Part shown: positions 1-10,900 of the stretch, piece after piece
How positions within the stretch are numbered: position 1 is the stretch's first letter
Layout of the letters: each line of letters opens with the position of its first letter
Notes under the pieces: generated by a model
The model's input: only the letters and a program-made list of their open reading frames with translations
Databases searched by the model: none
What the model was told of the DNA's origin: nothing
Program-made: the position numbers and the translations under genes
Assembly (NCBI GenBank): GCA_949825045.1
Contig: OX463829.1
Coordinates: forward strand, 5,890,001 to 5,954,000
Length of the DNA stretch: 64,000 nucleotides
Source of the DNA: Argyresthia goedartella
Taxonomy: Eukaryota > Arthropoda > Insecta > Lepidoptera > Argyresthiidae
Reading direction: 5' to 3'

Positions 1-1
1 C

Positions 2-302
2 CACAGGTTATCATCCTCCCCAAACAGATCTCCTGGAGCTACAGGCTTGGAAGATTGGGGGTGGAGCGACCATATAGCCGGATGGAATATTCATGAGAGG
101 AATCTTCTAAAGAAGAGCTGGAGATCTTCTACTTTAACTACATAAGCACCAGCAATAAAGAGATGGAGAGAGTGGTGTACGGAACATAACATAAACTGTA
201 AATCGCCCAGCGGACATGACGTGGCGAGATTTCTAGCAGACCTACATCTGCATCACAGCCTGTCATACAATACTATTTTATTACACAAATCAGCTGTAGT
301 CA
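2..302 (+). pseudogene. Tyrosine recombinase (DIRS-like) N-terminal fragment
   Basis: One frame carries a run ending in RWREWC, then SPSGHDVARFLADL and LSYNTILLHKSAV. That is the layout of the N-terminal core-binding domain of tyrosine recombinases encoded by DIRS/PAT-type retrotransposons: a W..WC helix, a V..FLA.L helix, and Y.TI...KSA. A TAA stop interrupts the frame near base 149. The catalytic R, H and Y residues of the C-terminal domain are not present; homology ends where the hairpin begins. In intact elements this enzyme integrates a circular DNA intermediate. The family assignment rests on motif recognition only; a Crypton-type recombinase cannot be excluded. Confidence 0.55.
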
Positions 303-345
303 ATCAACAAACACATAACACCGTTATGTGTTTGTTGATTGACTA
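297..345. repeat. Perfect hairpin, 23-bp arms, 3-base loop
   Basis: Bases 297-319 and 323-345 are exact reverse complements separated by ACC. The hairpin lies exactly at the junction between the recombinase fragment and the Maverick reading frame. It is followed by short tandem copies of an ATAGATATATTGAG-like unit up to about 390. It may be a fold-back scar of element joining. Confidence 0.95.
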
Positions 346-683
346 TAGATATATTGAGATATATAGATATATTGAGATATATTGAGTATAGAAATCTAAA
401 TGTGCCTTTCGGAATACGCTGTGAAAATAAAAAGTTAATGATTGGAAATAAAAATGTTATGATATTAAATTCAAATCGAATTGGTTCACACCCGTTCATC
501 AAAATAGATGATGAAAAATTTGAAATGACTTCAGGATTAAAATAATTGTTGTTTCAGAGCAAACCTGATTTAAAAATTGTATCTGAAAGGGATAAATTAA
601 TGTATGAAGATATTTTAAATCTTACTAGTGCTCATAAGAGAGATTTTGATACATTAAATCAAATTAAGGTGATATGTAAATAA
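339..683 (+). pseudogene. Maverick/Polinton-associated conserved protein, one stop
   Basis: The frame reads FGIRCENKKLMIGNKNV, then SHPFIKIDDEKFEMTSGLK, an in-frame TAA (543-545), and continues through SERDKLMYEDILNLTSAHKR to a final TAA at 681-683. A protein of this outline (YGI...KLMIGN...I.....F..T.GL.EL, then KY..IL..TNAHK) is a recurrent, functionally uncharacterised gene of insect Mavericks as I remember them. The 5' end is uncertain because the reading frame starts within AT-rich tandem repeats next to the hairpin. The single stop would be one substitution from GAA. It belongs with the Maverick genes at 6461-13069. Confidence 0.55.
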
Positions 684-1239
684 TAAATCAAAGCTCGAGG
701 GGCGTGGTTTAACCAAGAACGCGGGGAGCGCCCCCCGATGAATACATCGCAAGCGGTCAGCGAGCCGGCAAGGCGGCGCGGCAGGCCGGCGGTGTTTCAA
801 AGCTTTAGAATAAAGGAGGCATGGAGTCGCCAAAAATATAATAGGTTTAGGTTAGTATTCCCGCTAATTATACTTAATTATTATTAGCAAACTTTATTTA
901 GTTTTTTGCTTTATTTAGTAATGATAACATAAAACTCTCGAGCTATATATGTTTATATTTCATGACTCGCTTCTGATGGGGCATTTTGCAAACGAGCAAA
1001 AATATAAACAAGTATACTTGTACGGTAAATTTCCCTATTCTCAGAATAAATTCTTGTATACCACCTACACTACTGAACCAATCCTGGCCTATATTACAAA
1101 TATATATCGCTTGTTTCTTATAATTTAGTAGTTGTAATGATTTAGAGGCTCGAAAATCGCGATCTGCGACACCTATGAGACCCTAGGCCCTAGATACGAA
1201 TTTGAGAGATGAAGCAAGGGAAGGGTCTTAACCCAAGAG
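684..1239. other. Non-coding stretch, GC-rich block then AT-rich
   Basis: No gene is seen. Bases 695-790 are unusually GC-rich for the region and are followed by AT-rich DNA without recognisable coding potential. The block lies between the Maverick frame and a LINE tail, so it is probably insertion debris. Confidence 0.5.
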
Positions 1240-1540
1240 AATAAAATCTCCAGGAAATAGAAGATTTAACAAAATTTAAAAAACTTTTAAAATGTTACCT
1301 CGCCGAAAAATGCTACTACGTGCTGCAGGAATTCTTCGAAGATAAAAATTATTAGGAAAATAAATTTAGTCTCTTTAACCTGTGAACAGCTGATCGGGTC
1401 AATGTAAAAGTTATGTGTATGTGTAGATAAATTTGTTATACCCTGTCAGGGTGCATGTACCCTACATACATTTTCCACCTGTAGTGTGAATTGTACATGT
1501 TATATGCAAATAAATGAATATGAATATGAATATGAATATC
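1240..1540 (+). mobile_element. LINE 3' end, 5'-truncated
   Basis: Bases 1263-1355 encode LTKFKKLLK...AEKCYYVLQEFFED followed by TAG. This matches in pattern the last residues of the LINE ORF2 proteins elsewhere in the window (FKK..K..L.KKGYY.VQDYL.D). A 3' UTR follows with AAATAAATG and a (GAATAT)n tail at about 1516-1539, the usual microsatellite ending of CR1/Jockey-type LINEs. The 5' boundary near 1240 is approximate. Confidence 0.7.
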
Positions 1541-1624
1541 TGACAAATTTAATTTTGCTATGAATTTTTCTTTTAAATAAAAAACAGCGTTTATCATAAT
1601 TATAATTTATATAATATAATTTAT

Positions 1625-2939
1625 TTAAAAGTCACTAAAATCTATAACAATCCTACTTTTTTCTGGGACTACCGTAACAATTCTCTCGTCTTCATTAAAT
1701 TGTTCATCTGAAACATTTGCGCTGCATGATTTATTCTCTTTGCTCGGAACATTGCCATTAGTTTTTTTGATTACGTATTCTGGATCACGGATCGTCTGAT
1801 TTCTTGTATACCGTGGATCCACCAGTTCTGGTAAGAGGCAGTCAAAATAAAAAGACAATAACTTTGGCTCCATTTTATCTTTCCAAAACTTGTCGTCCTT
1901 GCAAATTGTATGTGTTTTTATTTTGTTTTTGCCATACCAAACTGCCAACAAGCATTTGTCTCTTTTACATATGTGCATTTGCCCTTGGGCTTGTATATAC
2001 CAGTCAGATTTTTCATTGACTTCGACCTGTCCTGTTTTTTTATTACAACGCCAGAAATGCATTTTCCCTTCTTGAATTGCAGCTTCAATTCCTATTTTGA
2101 ATGGTGCTATGGGACATTTAATTTCTATCAGCATTTTTTCTGTAATGCCATCTGGCGTTGCACCAAGAAATGGGTAGGTTTCGTCGATAAAAAGCCCACA
2201 ACCTTTTATTTCTTGATTTATTAGGCCAGATAATTCCTGTAAGGGCATTTTCTCATGTTTCCTTCCATGGTTTATGGAGGCCACATGGTCAATGTTTGAC
2301 CTGTACAGCATGCTTTGTACTATATTAGCACAACTATTAGTTTTTAGGGTTCCGTACCCGAAGGGTTCCAAACGGGACCCTATTACTAAGACTCCGCTGT
2401 CCGTCCGTCCGTCCGTCCGTCCGTCTGTCACCAGGCTGTATCTCAAGAACCTAGCTAGCTAGAGAGTTGAAATTTTCACAGATTATGTATTTATGTTGCC
2501 GCTATAACAACAAATACTAAAAAACAGGATAAAATAAATATTTAAGGGGGCTCCCATTCAACAATTCTTTCAATACCACATACAAACTTATGGATGCACC
2601 TGGTTACGTACATGGAGTGTGAAAGTAACCGCACCAATAACTTTGTAAACAATATTTTGCTGTGTCAAATCCAAACTATTCACTCCACACCATCGCTTCC
2701 ATTGAACGGTGGTACGGAACCCTTCGTGCGCGATTTAGACTCGCACTTGACCGGTTTTTTACTCTTTTTACTACTCTGCCAAAGTTTGAGGCAGTTAACA
2801 GATTTCTCCGTAGTTCTAGCCATTCCCCACTGTCACTTTGCAATATTTTCCTTTGTTCTATATCATTGCGTTCTTCCTCTGTTTTTTCTAGGTTTTTCAA
2901 AAACGTTGATTTCGCCAGCTCATAAGTACCAGGATCCAT
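1625..2939 (-). pseudogene. YqaJ-type exonuclease domain, split by a repeat
   Basis: The N-terminal piece (2939-2755) reads SGEWLELRRNLLTASNFGRV, the conserved entry motif of YqaJ/lambda-exonuclease nucleases (R..LLTAS.FG). After a 409-bp repeat insertion, the remainder continues with NHGRKHEKMPLQEL, FLGATPDGI and MLIEIKCP. The D and E-x-K residues there are the metal-binding acids of the PD-(D/E)xK fold. WYIQAQGQMHI and CLLAVWYG follow. It ends at a stop at 1625-1627 with a hydrophilic tail. In phages this fold degrades DNA ends for recombination. Being encoded downstream of a transposase in the same last exon suggests a role in transposon end processing, which is inference. Confidence 0.75.
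2346..2754 (+). repeat. GGTTCCGTACCC repeat, copy 1 (409 bp)
   Basis: Nearly identical to 52679-53086. It starts AGGGTTCCGTACCCGAAGGG, carries a (GTCC)n tract, and ends with an inverted GTACGGAACCC block and CACTTGACCGG. It is inserted in the YqaJ ORF: coding homology stops and resumes on either side. I recognise the sequence type as a widespread lepidopteran dispersed repeat. Confidence 0.88.
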
Positions 2940-2959
2940 GTCAGGCTTACTGACATTTT

Positions 2960-4410
2960 CCCCATAATTCTAATTTCTAGCTATCAACTTTCGATTTTTT
3001 TTTCTTTTTAATGTCCGGTTGTATTCTCTTTTATTTTCTACTGCTTCTTCATATTTTTTGATCTTAGCTAAAGGACTTTGATCATGAATATTTTTACTGA
3101 CCGTTGTCAATATTTTGAATTTGAATTGAATGATAAAACTGCTCCCGCACATCTGGCTTGGTAAGAACGCTTGAGAGCAAAATTCACCCTCTTTCCACCA
3201 ACAAATTTTGCGATAACTCCGTTAAATCTTTCCACGACATTGCTGTCTACATTTTCAATAAGACTTCTTGATTGCGACGCAACATTTCCCACTAAGTATC
3301 TAATACGTTGCCATAGTTGGCTGTTGAACATCTTTTTGTTATCTTTTGCTGTTTCATCGCTGCAAATGTTTTTGTTACACTCTCCATGGGATCCAAAAAC
3401 ATGACAAACCGATACTGTCACATCTTTGTGCAAGTTTTTGATACCTTCAGATTTATTACCTTGATCACCGTGGAAACCTATGGCATCACAGATGTACTTG
3501 TGTGCTCATAATTTTTTCAGTAGTTATCAATTTTCTTTCTGCTAACTTATATGCAGTATCTGTTTTTATTGTTTGCATTTTATTACAAAAATTTCTTAGT
3601 ATATGATTTCTACAGCCTATCTTTTCAACAGTGATCGAAGGATATGGCCGTGTGTCCAAAATTTTTGCATAAGTGCTACTGTCGCCATCTGCAATATATC
3701 TTCCATAAATAAGACCATACATATCTATTGACCTTTTAAATCCCTCAGCAATTATCGTAGATTCCATGGACGCGGAAGCCCGCTGAAATTTTTAAAGCAC
3801 TCGTGGTCTTTCATTTTCTCTTTCCTTTTATCTTCTCTAGCACAAATGCAGCAATATTTATTTTTAACAGACATATATAGAACTTGACCAAATCGTCTCC
3901 CAATGATGGCCGCAGCACCTGATAATGCGGCATAATTAGTCTTGTATGAGCGTTTGCACCAGTAACCATCTAAGATGACATCGATTATGGGTATTTCGTC
4001 CTTGGTGACACTTCCTTCTTTCAAAGCTGCTTCTTTTTCACGTTCGCCAGCCAGCCTTTCTCATTTCCTCCCACGCTGTCACTTCCCATTCATCAAAAAC
4101 CTCATCTTGGGCTTTTTTGTATCTATAACTAGTCATGGCTGGTAAATCAAGAGATGCCGATAATTGATTCAGTTGAGCATTACCACACCCTGCCGCTATC
4201 ATCCCCGAAACTGCCATTTTATTTAAATTTTCTGATGAATTCTTTATGGTGAAATCTTTTTTACATAGTAAGCATACAAATGAAAATTCCGATGACAGGC
4301 AAGACTGTTTTTCTGATACCAGTTTCATTGTATAGATATTTCAAATAGTTTATCAAAAAAAAAAAAATGTCAATTATTCTGTGACCAGTAACACTGCTGT
4401 CTATTACATC
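2960..4410 (-). pseudogene. Mutator-like transposase core of the same gene
   Basis: The last exon begins DVIDSSVTGHRIIDI, the usual entry to this domain, then FSFVCLLCKKDF (Cys-x2-Cys zinc-binding pair). Next come VILDGYWCKRSYKTNYAALS with a candidate first catalytic Asp, KYCCICARE with more cysteines, MESTIIAEGFKRS, and YIADGDSSTYAKIL with the second Asp. CRNHILRNFC and VVERFNGVIAKFVGGKRVNF (candidate Glu) follow. The order and spacing fit a DDE nuclease of the PF20700 group. The pieces lie in different frames (4328-4038, 4024-3752, 3767-3486, 3433-3107), so the gene is dead here. Catalytic residue assignments are by pattern. Confidence 0.72.
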
Positions 4411-4590
4411 CTGAAACAAGATAAATAACACATATTTAGTTCAGTAACACTCAGTTTTTTTTTTAGTAGAATTATACTTAACTACAGAACAAAATAGATC
4501 AGTTATTGACCACAATTGACCACAGATGTGATAGATGACAAAAAAACAGATTCCTGATCATGATTCAATCTTCGAAAAATCATAACTCAC

Positions 4591-6141
4591 ATCATTATTT
4601 TCAGTCTCTATTTCATATAGTTGAAGCCCACCATCGTCGCTGACTTCCACTGAGTGCTCGATGTCATGTGGTCTCCTCCTCGAAATAATGCTTAACCTAA
4701 AAATAAATAAAACGGTAACTATTGAAAGCAAATTACTTATTATGAATATTTTAATTTTTTTTACTAGGTATTTGAATTGCAAAAAATCTAAGTGGGACCA
4801 TAGGCATTCCACAATCGGTAAACTGCTGAATTACGTAAAATTTGTTTTATGTGTCTGACCAAGAAATTCGCAATTTTCCACGATAATTTGGGGGGACTTA
4901 AAATAAGTTACAAAATAATTTAGTCACCTTTTTTTTTCCAATAACTTGGTAGTTGGAAATTGTTGATCGTCCAAACTTAAATATGACATTGGCGCATCTA
5001 TATTTTGTTCATCTGTTGCTGATGTTTCGCATGTATACGAAGTCAGCTCTGGTGCTGTGATTTTGTAGGATTGGTTTGCGCTGTAAAATAAAATTTGTAT
5101 CTAAATATTCAATGAAAACCAAAACGAAAGTAGCAATGTAAGAAATAATTAAAACCTACAAAATATGCTACATACATGATAAGGTTTGAATTGTTTTTTT
5201 TTTATTGGTTTCCTATCTGAAATATATTTTCCATGAAGATGCTTTATTAAACTTATTCGCTCATGTGATAATTACAAAGTCATTGTTTAAACTTTACACT
5301 TAATTAATTCATAATTCCTTATTGAACACAGTTATTTAAAAAGATACATTAAGTGAAAACATATGTACAAAGGCGAGCTTATCTCTAAAAAGAGATTTCT
5401 TCCGGCAAAACAACGCATGACTCCCAGAACATTTATCAAGAAATTTTATTTTACGAGATTAATTAAGGCATATAGTTTGCTTACCCATTTTTTTCCAAAA
5501 AGTTGGTAGTTGGACATTGTTGGTCGCCCAAATTTAAATATAATAATGGCGACTCCATCGTTTTGTTTTCCATCGCTGCTGTTTCGCATGCATGCTCTAA
5601 TGTCAGTCCTGGCGCTGTCATTTCGTCGGATTGATTTGCTCTGTAAAATAAAATTTGAATCTAAATATTCAACGCAAACCAAACCACTAAAGGTTTTTAG
5701 CAACATTTGACGCAGACGCGACAAAGTTCAAAATATTTATAATTTACAGAATCAGTTTCTACATTTCAATTATTTTTTCCACGAAAATACCTACGCTCAC
5801 AAAGTCAATTCTATAGACAATATTTTTTGGAACCAACCATGAAAACGCGAAAAAAATACCAGCTCCTCATTACATTTCCGCCCATTAGGTAGGTATTGCA
5901 CTTCTATGAAACAGCTGATGTTTATTACGTGATTTCGAGGTTTGCCCTAAGAAAAATATGTTCTATGATGTAGGTTTCTTCAAATATCTCTACCTACACG
6001 TTTTATGCATCGAACATGGGATGAATATAAAGACATGAATACTTACTTTTTATTTTCCCTCATTTGACGAGCACTTTCTCTTAGATGTTTCAAGTGGTTG
6101 GTTTTGTTTACTTTTCGTTTGATTCTGTTTCTATTCCCCAT
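4591..6141 (-). other. Exons 1-4 of the transposase gene, exon 2/3 duplicated
   Basis: Exon 1 encodes MGNRNRIKRKVNKTNH and ends at a GTAAGT donor (6046-6041). Exon 2 encodes ANQSDEMTAPGLT...GDQQCPTTNFLEKN; exon 3 encodes ANQSYKITAPELT...DDQQFPTTKLLEKK. The two are clearly paralogous, nearly equal in length (156 and 153 bp) and in the same phase, so either can be skipped without shifting the frame. The intron just upstream of each is also alike over about 40 bp (TATTTTACAG acceptor and beyond). Exon 4 encodes LSIISRRRPHDIEHSVEVSDDGG... and ends at a GTGAGT donor (4590-4585). The region is rich in S, T, D and E and looks like a linker rather than a catalytic domain. Confidence 0.7.
5281..5402 (-). 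mobile_element. LINE 3' UTR fragment in intron
   Basis: The reverse complement reads AGAAATCTCTTTTTAGAGAT, then AAGCTCGCCTTTGTAC and a TTCAATAAGGAATT ending. The first ~33 bases match bases 11817-11850 exactly or nearly so. The same motif ends many lepidopteran RTE-like LINEs. It lies in the intron between transposase exons 2 and 3. Confidence 0.65.
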
Positions 6142-6460
6142 ATCGACAATGTAATTAAAACCTGAACGTTATTTATTCACTTATTAAAAACTTCCGAGAC
6201 CGATTACCGACACAGGACTATCTCGGACAGAGGTCACGGGCTAACTGGGTGGGAATACGAATCTAAACGAAAGTGACAGCGTTAATTACTACCACATAGG
6301 ATAAAAAGAGAGCGTAAACAATGCGCTTGACTCAAACTAAGATAACGTGGCGCCAAACCACATAAAAATCGTTTTAAAATAAACCACATTACTTTTTCAA
6401 AAATATTTTTCGGGAGAATTTACGAATACATAATACCTACATTTTGAATGCAATTCCGCA

Positions 6461-6643
6461 ATGAAATTATTTAGGATTTCAGAATTACAGGAAAAAATAA
6501 AACAATTTAGAGGTATTTTCGTAATTAAATTCTATCGAGAAAATTGTATTCAATCGCGTTTTCCTTTCGTGAGAATCTTAATCAAATACTCAATAAACGT
6601 TAACCCAAAAATCAAATCTGTAGATGACTTTAAAGTGGAGTAA
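6461..6643 (+). pseudogene. Maverick protein N-terminal fragment
   Basis: ATG at 6461 gives MKLFRISELQEKIKQFRGIFV, an N-terminal motif that I associate with the Maverick cysteine protease (adenain-like) ORF of insects. The rest of the 60-residue frame does not show the protease His/Cys motifs, so homology apparently ends after about 20 residues. It lies 57 bp upstream of the next Maverick gene on the same strand. The assignment is tentative. Confidence 0.4.
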
Positions 6644-6699
6644 ATGGATTTGAAATAAACCCCATTTTTGTTTTGTATCGTCTTAAGGGTGATAAAGGA

Positions 6700-6936
6700 A
6701 TGAAATACTGTAAATTAATTCGACCGCTATTTTTTAAGGAAAGCAAGGGGGGCAGTTTGCCTGTTTTAAAACAATATAACAATAACACAGACTTTGTTTA
6801 TTGGGATTACCCGAATGAGTTGATTGAAAGATTAAAACTTTTAATAGCCTCAAAAGATGCTGGTAATAACAGCCACGATAATGAAATTATATCAATTATT
6901 GAAGAACTAAAGGAGTCGGGTATAATAAAAGAGTAA
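6700..6936 (+). CDS. Maverick conserved small protein (unknown function)
   Basis: The ATG at 6700 is chosen; the frame is open a little further upstream. The protein reads LIRPLFFKESKGGSLPVLKQY, then YWDYPNELIERLKLLIASKDAGNN and NEIISIIEELKESGIIKE. The motif D.PNEL..RL.LL.AS..AGN....NEI.SII.EL is a hallmark of a short uncharacterised protein that recurs in insect Mavericks, usually just before the integrase, as here. No enzymatic motif is visible; the C-terminal half is predicted helical. It appears intact at 78 residues, which fits the length I expect. Confidence 0.6.
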   Translation: MKYCKLIRPLFFKESKGGSLPVLKQYNNNTDFVYWDYPNELIERLKLLIASKDAGNNSHDNEIISIIEELKESGIIKE

Positions 6937-6988
6937 ATAAAAATCACTTTTTCTTTAATTTGCCTCAGTTTATTTCATACTGTTGAAC

Positions 6989-7255
6989 ATGAATGTCAAT
7001 AAATTCGGTCATCATGTGCAAAAAATACAAAGTGGTAATACACCTACGCTAGAAAGTATTTTTGATGGACAGCAGAAAATTATAAAGCGTATTGGAACAT
7101 CCATTGACCCAAATGATTGTGCTAATAAGGAATATATTGATAAATTCGTAGAGCAACTGTCGAAAAAAATAAAATCTCTAAATGAATTAGTGGTGCAATT
7201 GAGTAATGATATAACGAGTATAAACAAGAAAATTGAGCAAAGAAAGTGTAGTTAA
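6989..7255 (+). CDS. Maverick conserved small protein with coiled-coil tail
   Basis: ATG at 6989 starts MNVNKFGHHVQ; the sequence continues with SIDPNDCANKEYIDKFVEQL and ends in a heptad-like helix. The pattern NKFGHH...(N/D)D..NKEYVD is typical of a Maverick protein of unknown role located before the integrase. The end overlaps the start of the integrase frame by about 20 bp. It may be a minor structural or trimeric-fibre-like protein; this is inference from the short helical C-terminus only. Confidence 0.55.
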   Translation: MNVNKFGHHVQKIQSGNTPTLESIFDGQQKIIKRIGTSIDPNDCANKEYIDKFVEQLSKKIKSLNELVVQLSNDITSINKKIEQRKCS

Positions 7256-7630
7256 TGAAATACATAGAGGCGCAAGAAAAAACTATCCCCGCCGACATGT
7301 TGTTCTAAAAGATATCGATGATTTGTGGCAGGCAGACTTAATAGATATGCAAACTTATAAGAATGAAAACTTGCAAAATAAATACATTTTGACTATTATA
7401 GACACATTCTCCAAATATGCATGGGGTTTTCCTCTCAGATCCAAATATAAACAAGTTGTTACAGATGCATTTAAATCATTACTGGAAAAAGGTCGTGTGC
7501 CTAAGAATTTAAAGACAGATTTAGGAACAGAGTTTTATAATTGTGATTTTCAACAACTAATGAAAAAATATAATATAAACCACTACTCCACATATTCTAC
7601 TAAAAAATCATCTATAGTAGAAAGATTGAG
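7233..7630 (+). pseudogene. Maverick integrase, N-terminal and core part
   Basis: The protein reads LWQADLIDMQTY (first catalytic Asp), ILTIIDTFSKYAWGFPL, then NLKTDLGTEF (second Asp) and KKSSIVERL, where the Glu of SIVER is the third catalytic residue. This is the retrovirus-like DDE integrase (rve fold) of Mavericks, which inserts the linear element DNA. The start is unclear because the open frame begins with TTG. Coding homology stops at about 7630 in GTAGAAAGATT and resumes at 11977, so a 4.35-kb block is inserted in the gene just after the catalytic Glu. Confidence 0.8.
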
Positions 7631-7970
7631 GGCGCGAAAATTGAGGGACAAGGCTACAAATAGCGCTGCATAGCTCTGTCCCTCAGTTTCCCGTGTCAGC
7701 ACTGGATCGGCAAGCTACGGGTGCCCGCCGCGGTTACGAACTCAGCAGGCAGTGGAGCGGCTCGGCGGCGCGGGCAAAACACCGCTCCAAAAGGCCGTGT
7801 CTTCCGAAAAGCCCGTGGGGTACAACGCTGGGTCACGTTGTGATCCACGGGCTTTCAGAATTTGGAACCGCTCGAAAAGTCAGAGCGCTACAGCGCGTAG
7901 CTACGTTGTAACACACTGTCTGTTTCAGCACTCACATTAACAATACATCGTTTGAATAGCTCTTGGCATA
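7631..7970. repeat. GC-rich inserted sequence with internal palindromes
   Basis: Unlike its AT-rich surroundings, this stretch contains a near-palindrome at 7808-7854 (arms about 20 bp around AAAGCCCGTGG) and an inverted pair TTGAGGGACA / TGTCCCTCAG at 7642-7694. Its first bases (GGCGCGAAAATTG) resemble the reverse complement of the DNA just before 11977 (AGCGCGACAATGC). The whole inserted block 7631-11976 may therefore be bounded by degenerate terminal inverted repeats. No coding capacity is seen. Confidence 0.45.
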
Positions 7971-10900
7971 CACTAGACGATAAAGGATAAGAATAGGACA
8001 ACAGAGAGTAACTCTGGCAGTAATATTAATATTTGTATAAATATACCTTCATCTTGCCCATTAAATCAAGTTACTAGTAATGAAAAATGTAAAAGTAAGA
8101 ATATTTTAAACGTGGTTCATCAAAATATACAGGGCATGTTAAGTAAAGAACTGGAAATTGAGTTATTCATGAACTGTAATAATATTGATATTTTATGTAT
8201 AACAGAGCACTTTTTAAAGAGTTATCAGTTCATGTTCAACTTTAATAATCACCACGTTGCTAGTTCGTTCAACAGAAAAACAGCTGATCGCGGTGGCTCC
8301 TTAATACTTGTAAATAATAGTTTTAAATATAAGGAACGAGTTGACATAGTGAGCCTGTCTGTTGAGCGTACCATGGAAATAGCCTGTATTGAACTTGAAC
8401 AACTTATTGTAATGAGCGTATACAGACCACCAGATTCATCCTTTGATTTATTCGAAAAGAAAATGTATGAAGTGTTGATTAAAATCAGCGATAAAAACAA
8501 TTTTTTTATGATTTGTGGTGATTTTAATGTTAATCTGTTAGAGGATAATAATATTTGTACTAGATTAAAATCTTTATTTTTATGTCACAACATGAACTAT
8601 CTGTTTTTGGAGCCTACAAGAATTACTGCAACATCTGCTACCTGCATAGACAATATATTTACTAACATTACGCCCATTTTCAAATCGGTCATCAATAAAT
8701 TAACCTCTGATCACTCTGGTCAGATAGGTATATTCATTATTAAAATAAAAAAGGAACAAAAAAAGGATATTACATGTGTGCCCGTTAGTGACACTCGGCT
8801 TGAACACTACAGGAATAATATTTTAGATAAACTATGGGAAATACCATACAGTGACGATCCAAATTTGTTGTACAACTCAGTATTTAACCTTGTCAAAAAT
8901 GAATATGATACGGTATTTAAATCAAAAACTATAAAAGTTAATAACAAAGCTTTGTTTAGTGATTGGGCGACAGTTGGAATTCATAGGAGCAGACGAAGAT
9001 TATATGAACTCTATGAAGAGAAATCATATAACAAAAATACGGCCTCTCTAGATTATGTTCGTAGTTATTCAAAAATGTTTAAACGCGTTTGTGCCGTAGC
9101 TAAATCTAATTTCATTAAAAACAAAATTGAATCTAGTAGCAATGTAATGAAAACGACTTGGCAAATTATAAACAGAGAGACTGGAAAGGCCAAAGCTACA
9201 GATAATAACTTCAAGCTTAAGATAGATAATCAATTGCTAAGTACAGACCTAGAAGTAGCAAAAGCTTTCGAAAATTTCTTTACGGACATTCCAGTTTCAA
9301 CAACCAAGTCTTTAAATTCATCTCCCGCTGCTGCTGAATCTATACTTAAACAAAACTTTGAGGAATGTAAAACAGATTTTAAATTTAGGCACGTAAATAA
9401 TGAAGACATTGTAAAAGCGTTTAAATCCCTGGAAATGAAAAAGACAGCTGACGCCCATGGTCTATCAGTAAAAATTATTAGTTCCATTGTAGATTGTATT
9501 GCACCTCACCTTTGTTGTATATTTAATCAATGTATAGATAGTGGTGTGTTTCCTGACTTGATGAAACTAAGTAAAGTTATACCTTTATTCAAAGCTGGTA
9601 GTACATCAGACCCCACCAATTTTAGACCCATATCGATACTACCAACGCTTAGCAAAATATTTGAAAAACTCATACTTAATCAATTGCAAAGTCATTTTTA
9701 TCTCAATAATTTAATTCATATTGCTCAGTTTGGTTTCACAAAGGGTCGTTCAACAGCCGATGCTGGTGTTGAACTAATCGACAATATTTTTGATGCCTGG
9801 GAAGACGCAATGGATGCAATAGGTGTCTTCTGCGATCTATCCAAGGCTTTTGATTGCGTCCATCATGACACTCTTGTCAGGAAGTTACGCCATTATGGTG
9901 TAAAAGATCAGGCACTTGGCCTTCTGGAGTCATATCTAACAGATAGGGTTCAGATGGTCGATGTTAATGGGAAAAGATCACCTGGGTCTTCAATAAGTAT
10001 GGGCGTACCGCAAGGTTCAATTCTTGGTCCTTTCTTGTTTTTAGTATATATTAATGATTTACCTTACCTTGTTAAAGCAAAACATGGGTTAGTATTGTTT
10101 GCCGATGATACTTCTTTGATATTTAAAGTTAAAAGACAGCAATCAAATTATGACGAGGTAAACAATGCTATATCTAGTATAGTGAACTGGTTTACTGTTA
10201 ACAATTTATTACTTAATGAAAAGAAAACTAAATGTATTAAATTCGTGTTACCCAATGTGAACCCGGTAACTACAGACATATTTATAAAAGGACAGAGATT
10301 GGACCTTGTGCAGTCGACTGTCTTTTTGGGCATTACTTTAGACGCCAAACTACAATGGGATCCTCATATAAATAAATTGTCGAACAGACTGAGTTCGGCA
10401 GCGTTCGCAGTTAAAAAAATTAGAGCTCTTACCGACGTAGACACCGCTAGACTAGTCTACTTTAGTTACTTTCATAGTCTAATGACCTATGGTATGTTAT
10501 TGTGGGGTCACGCTGCGAATGCTAATAGTATATTTATTCTGCAGAAACGGGCTGTTCGTGCAATTTATAGATTAGGGCCTAGAGTGTCACTGAGGGAAAA
10601 GTTTAAAGAAATCAATATTCTGACATTTGTGTCTCAATATATCTATGACAATCTTGTGTATGTAAAAAGAAATATAACTAATTTTCAGAAGTACAGTGAT
10701 ATACACAATTTTAATACTAGAAATAAAGGCAAGTTGGTTGCTTATGTAAGCCGACTACATAAAATTAGTAATTCTTTTAAAGGCAATTGTATACGCTATT
10801 ACAATAAGGTCCCTACTGATATTAAAAACTTACCTTTAGACAAGTTTAAAATAATAATAAAACAGAAATTGTATAAAAAAGGTTACTACAGGATATCTGA

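Larger units (their letters stand above)
1625..6141 (-). pseudogene. Spliced Mutator-like transposase / YqaJ nuclease gene
   Basis: On the minus strand an ATG at 6141 opens exon 1 (6141-6047). Exons 2 (5640-5485), 3 (5080-4928) and 4 (4696-4591) and a long last exon from 4410 follow. All junctions are GT-AG and phases are compatible. The product begins with a basic region, has two homologous ~50-residue acidic exons, then a DDE-type transposase core of the Mutator-like transposase domain family (Pfam PF20700), and ends in a YqaJ/lambda-exonuclease-like domain (PF09588). The reading frame is broken: a frameshift in a homopolymer near 4355, shifts near 4045, 3785 and 3500, and an insertion at 2346-2754. 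It sits between Maverick fragments. It resembles transposases I associate with Kolobok-type elements. No terminal inverted repeats or target duplication were found, so element ends are unknown. Confidence 0.72.
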
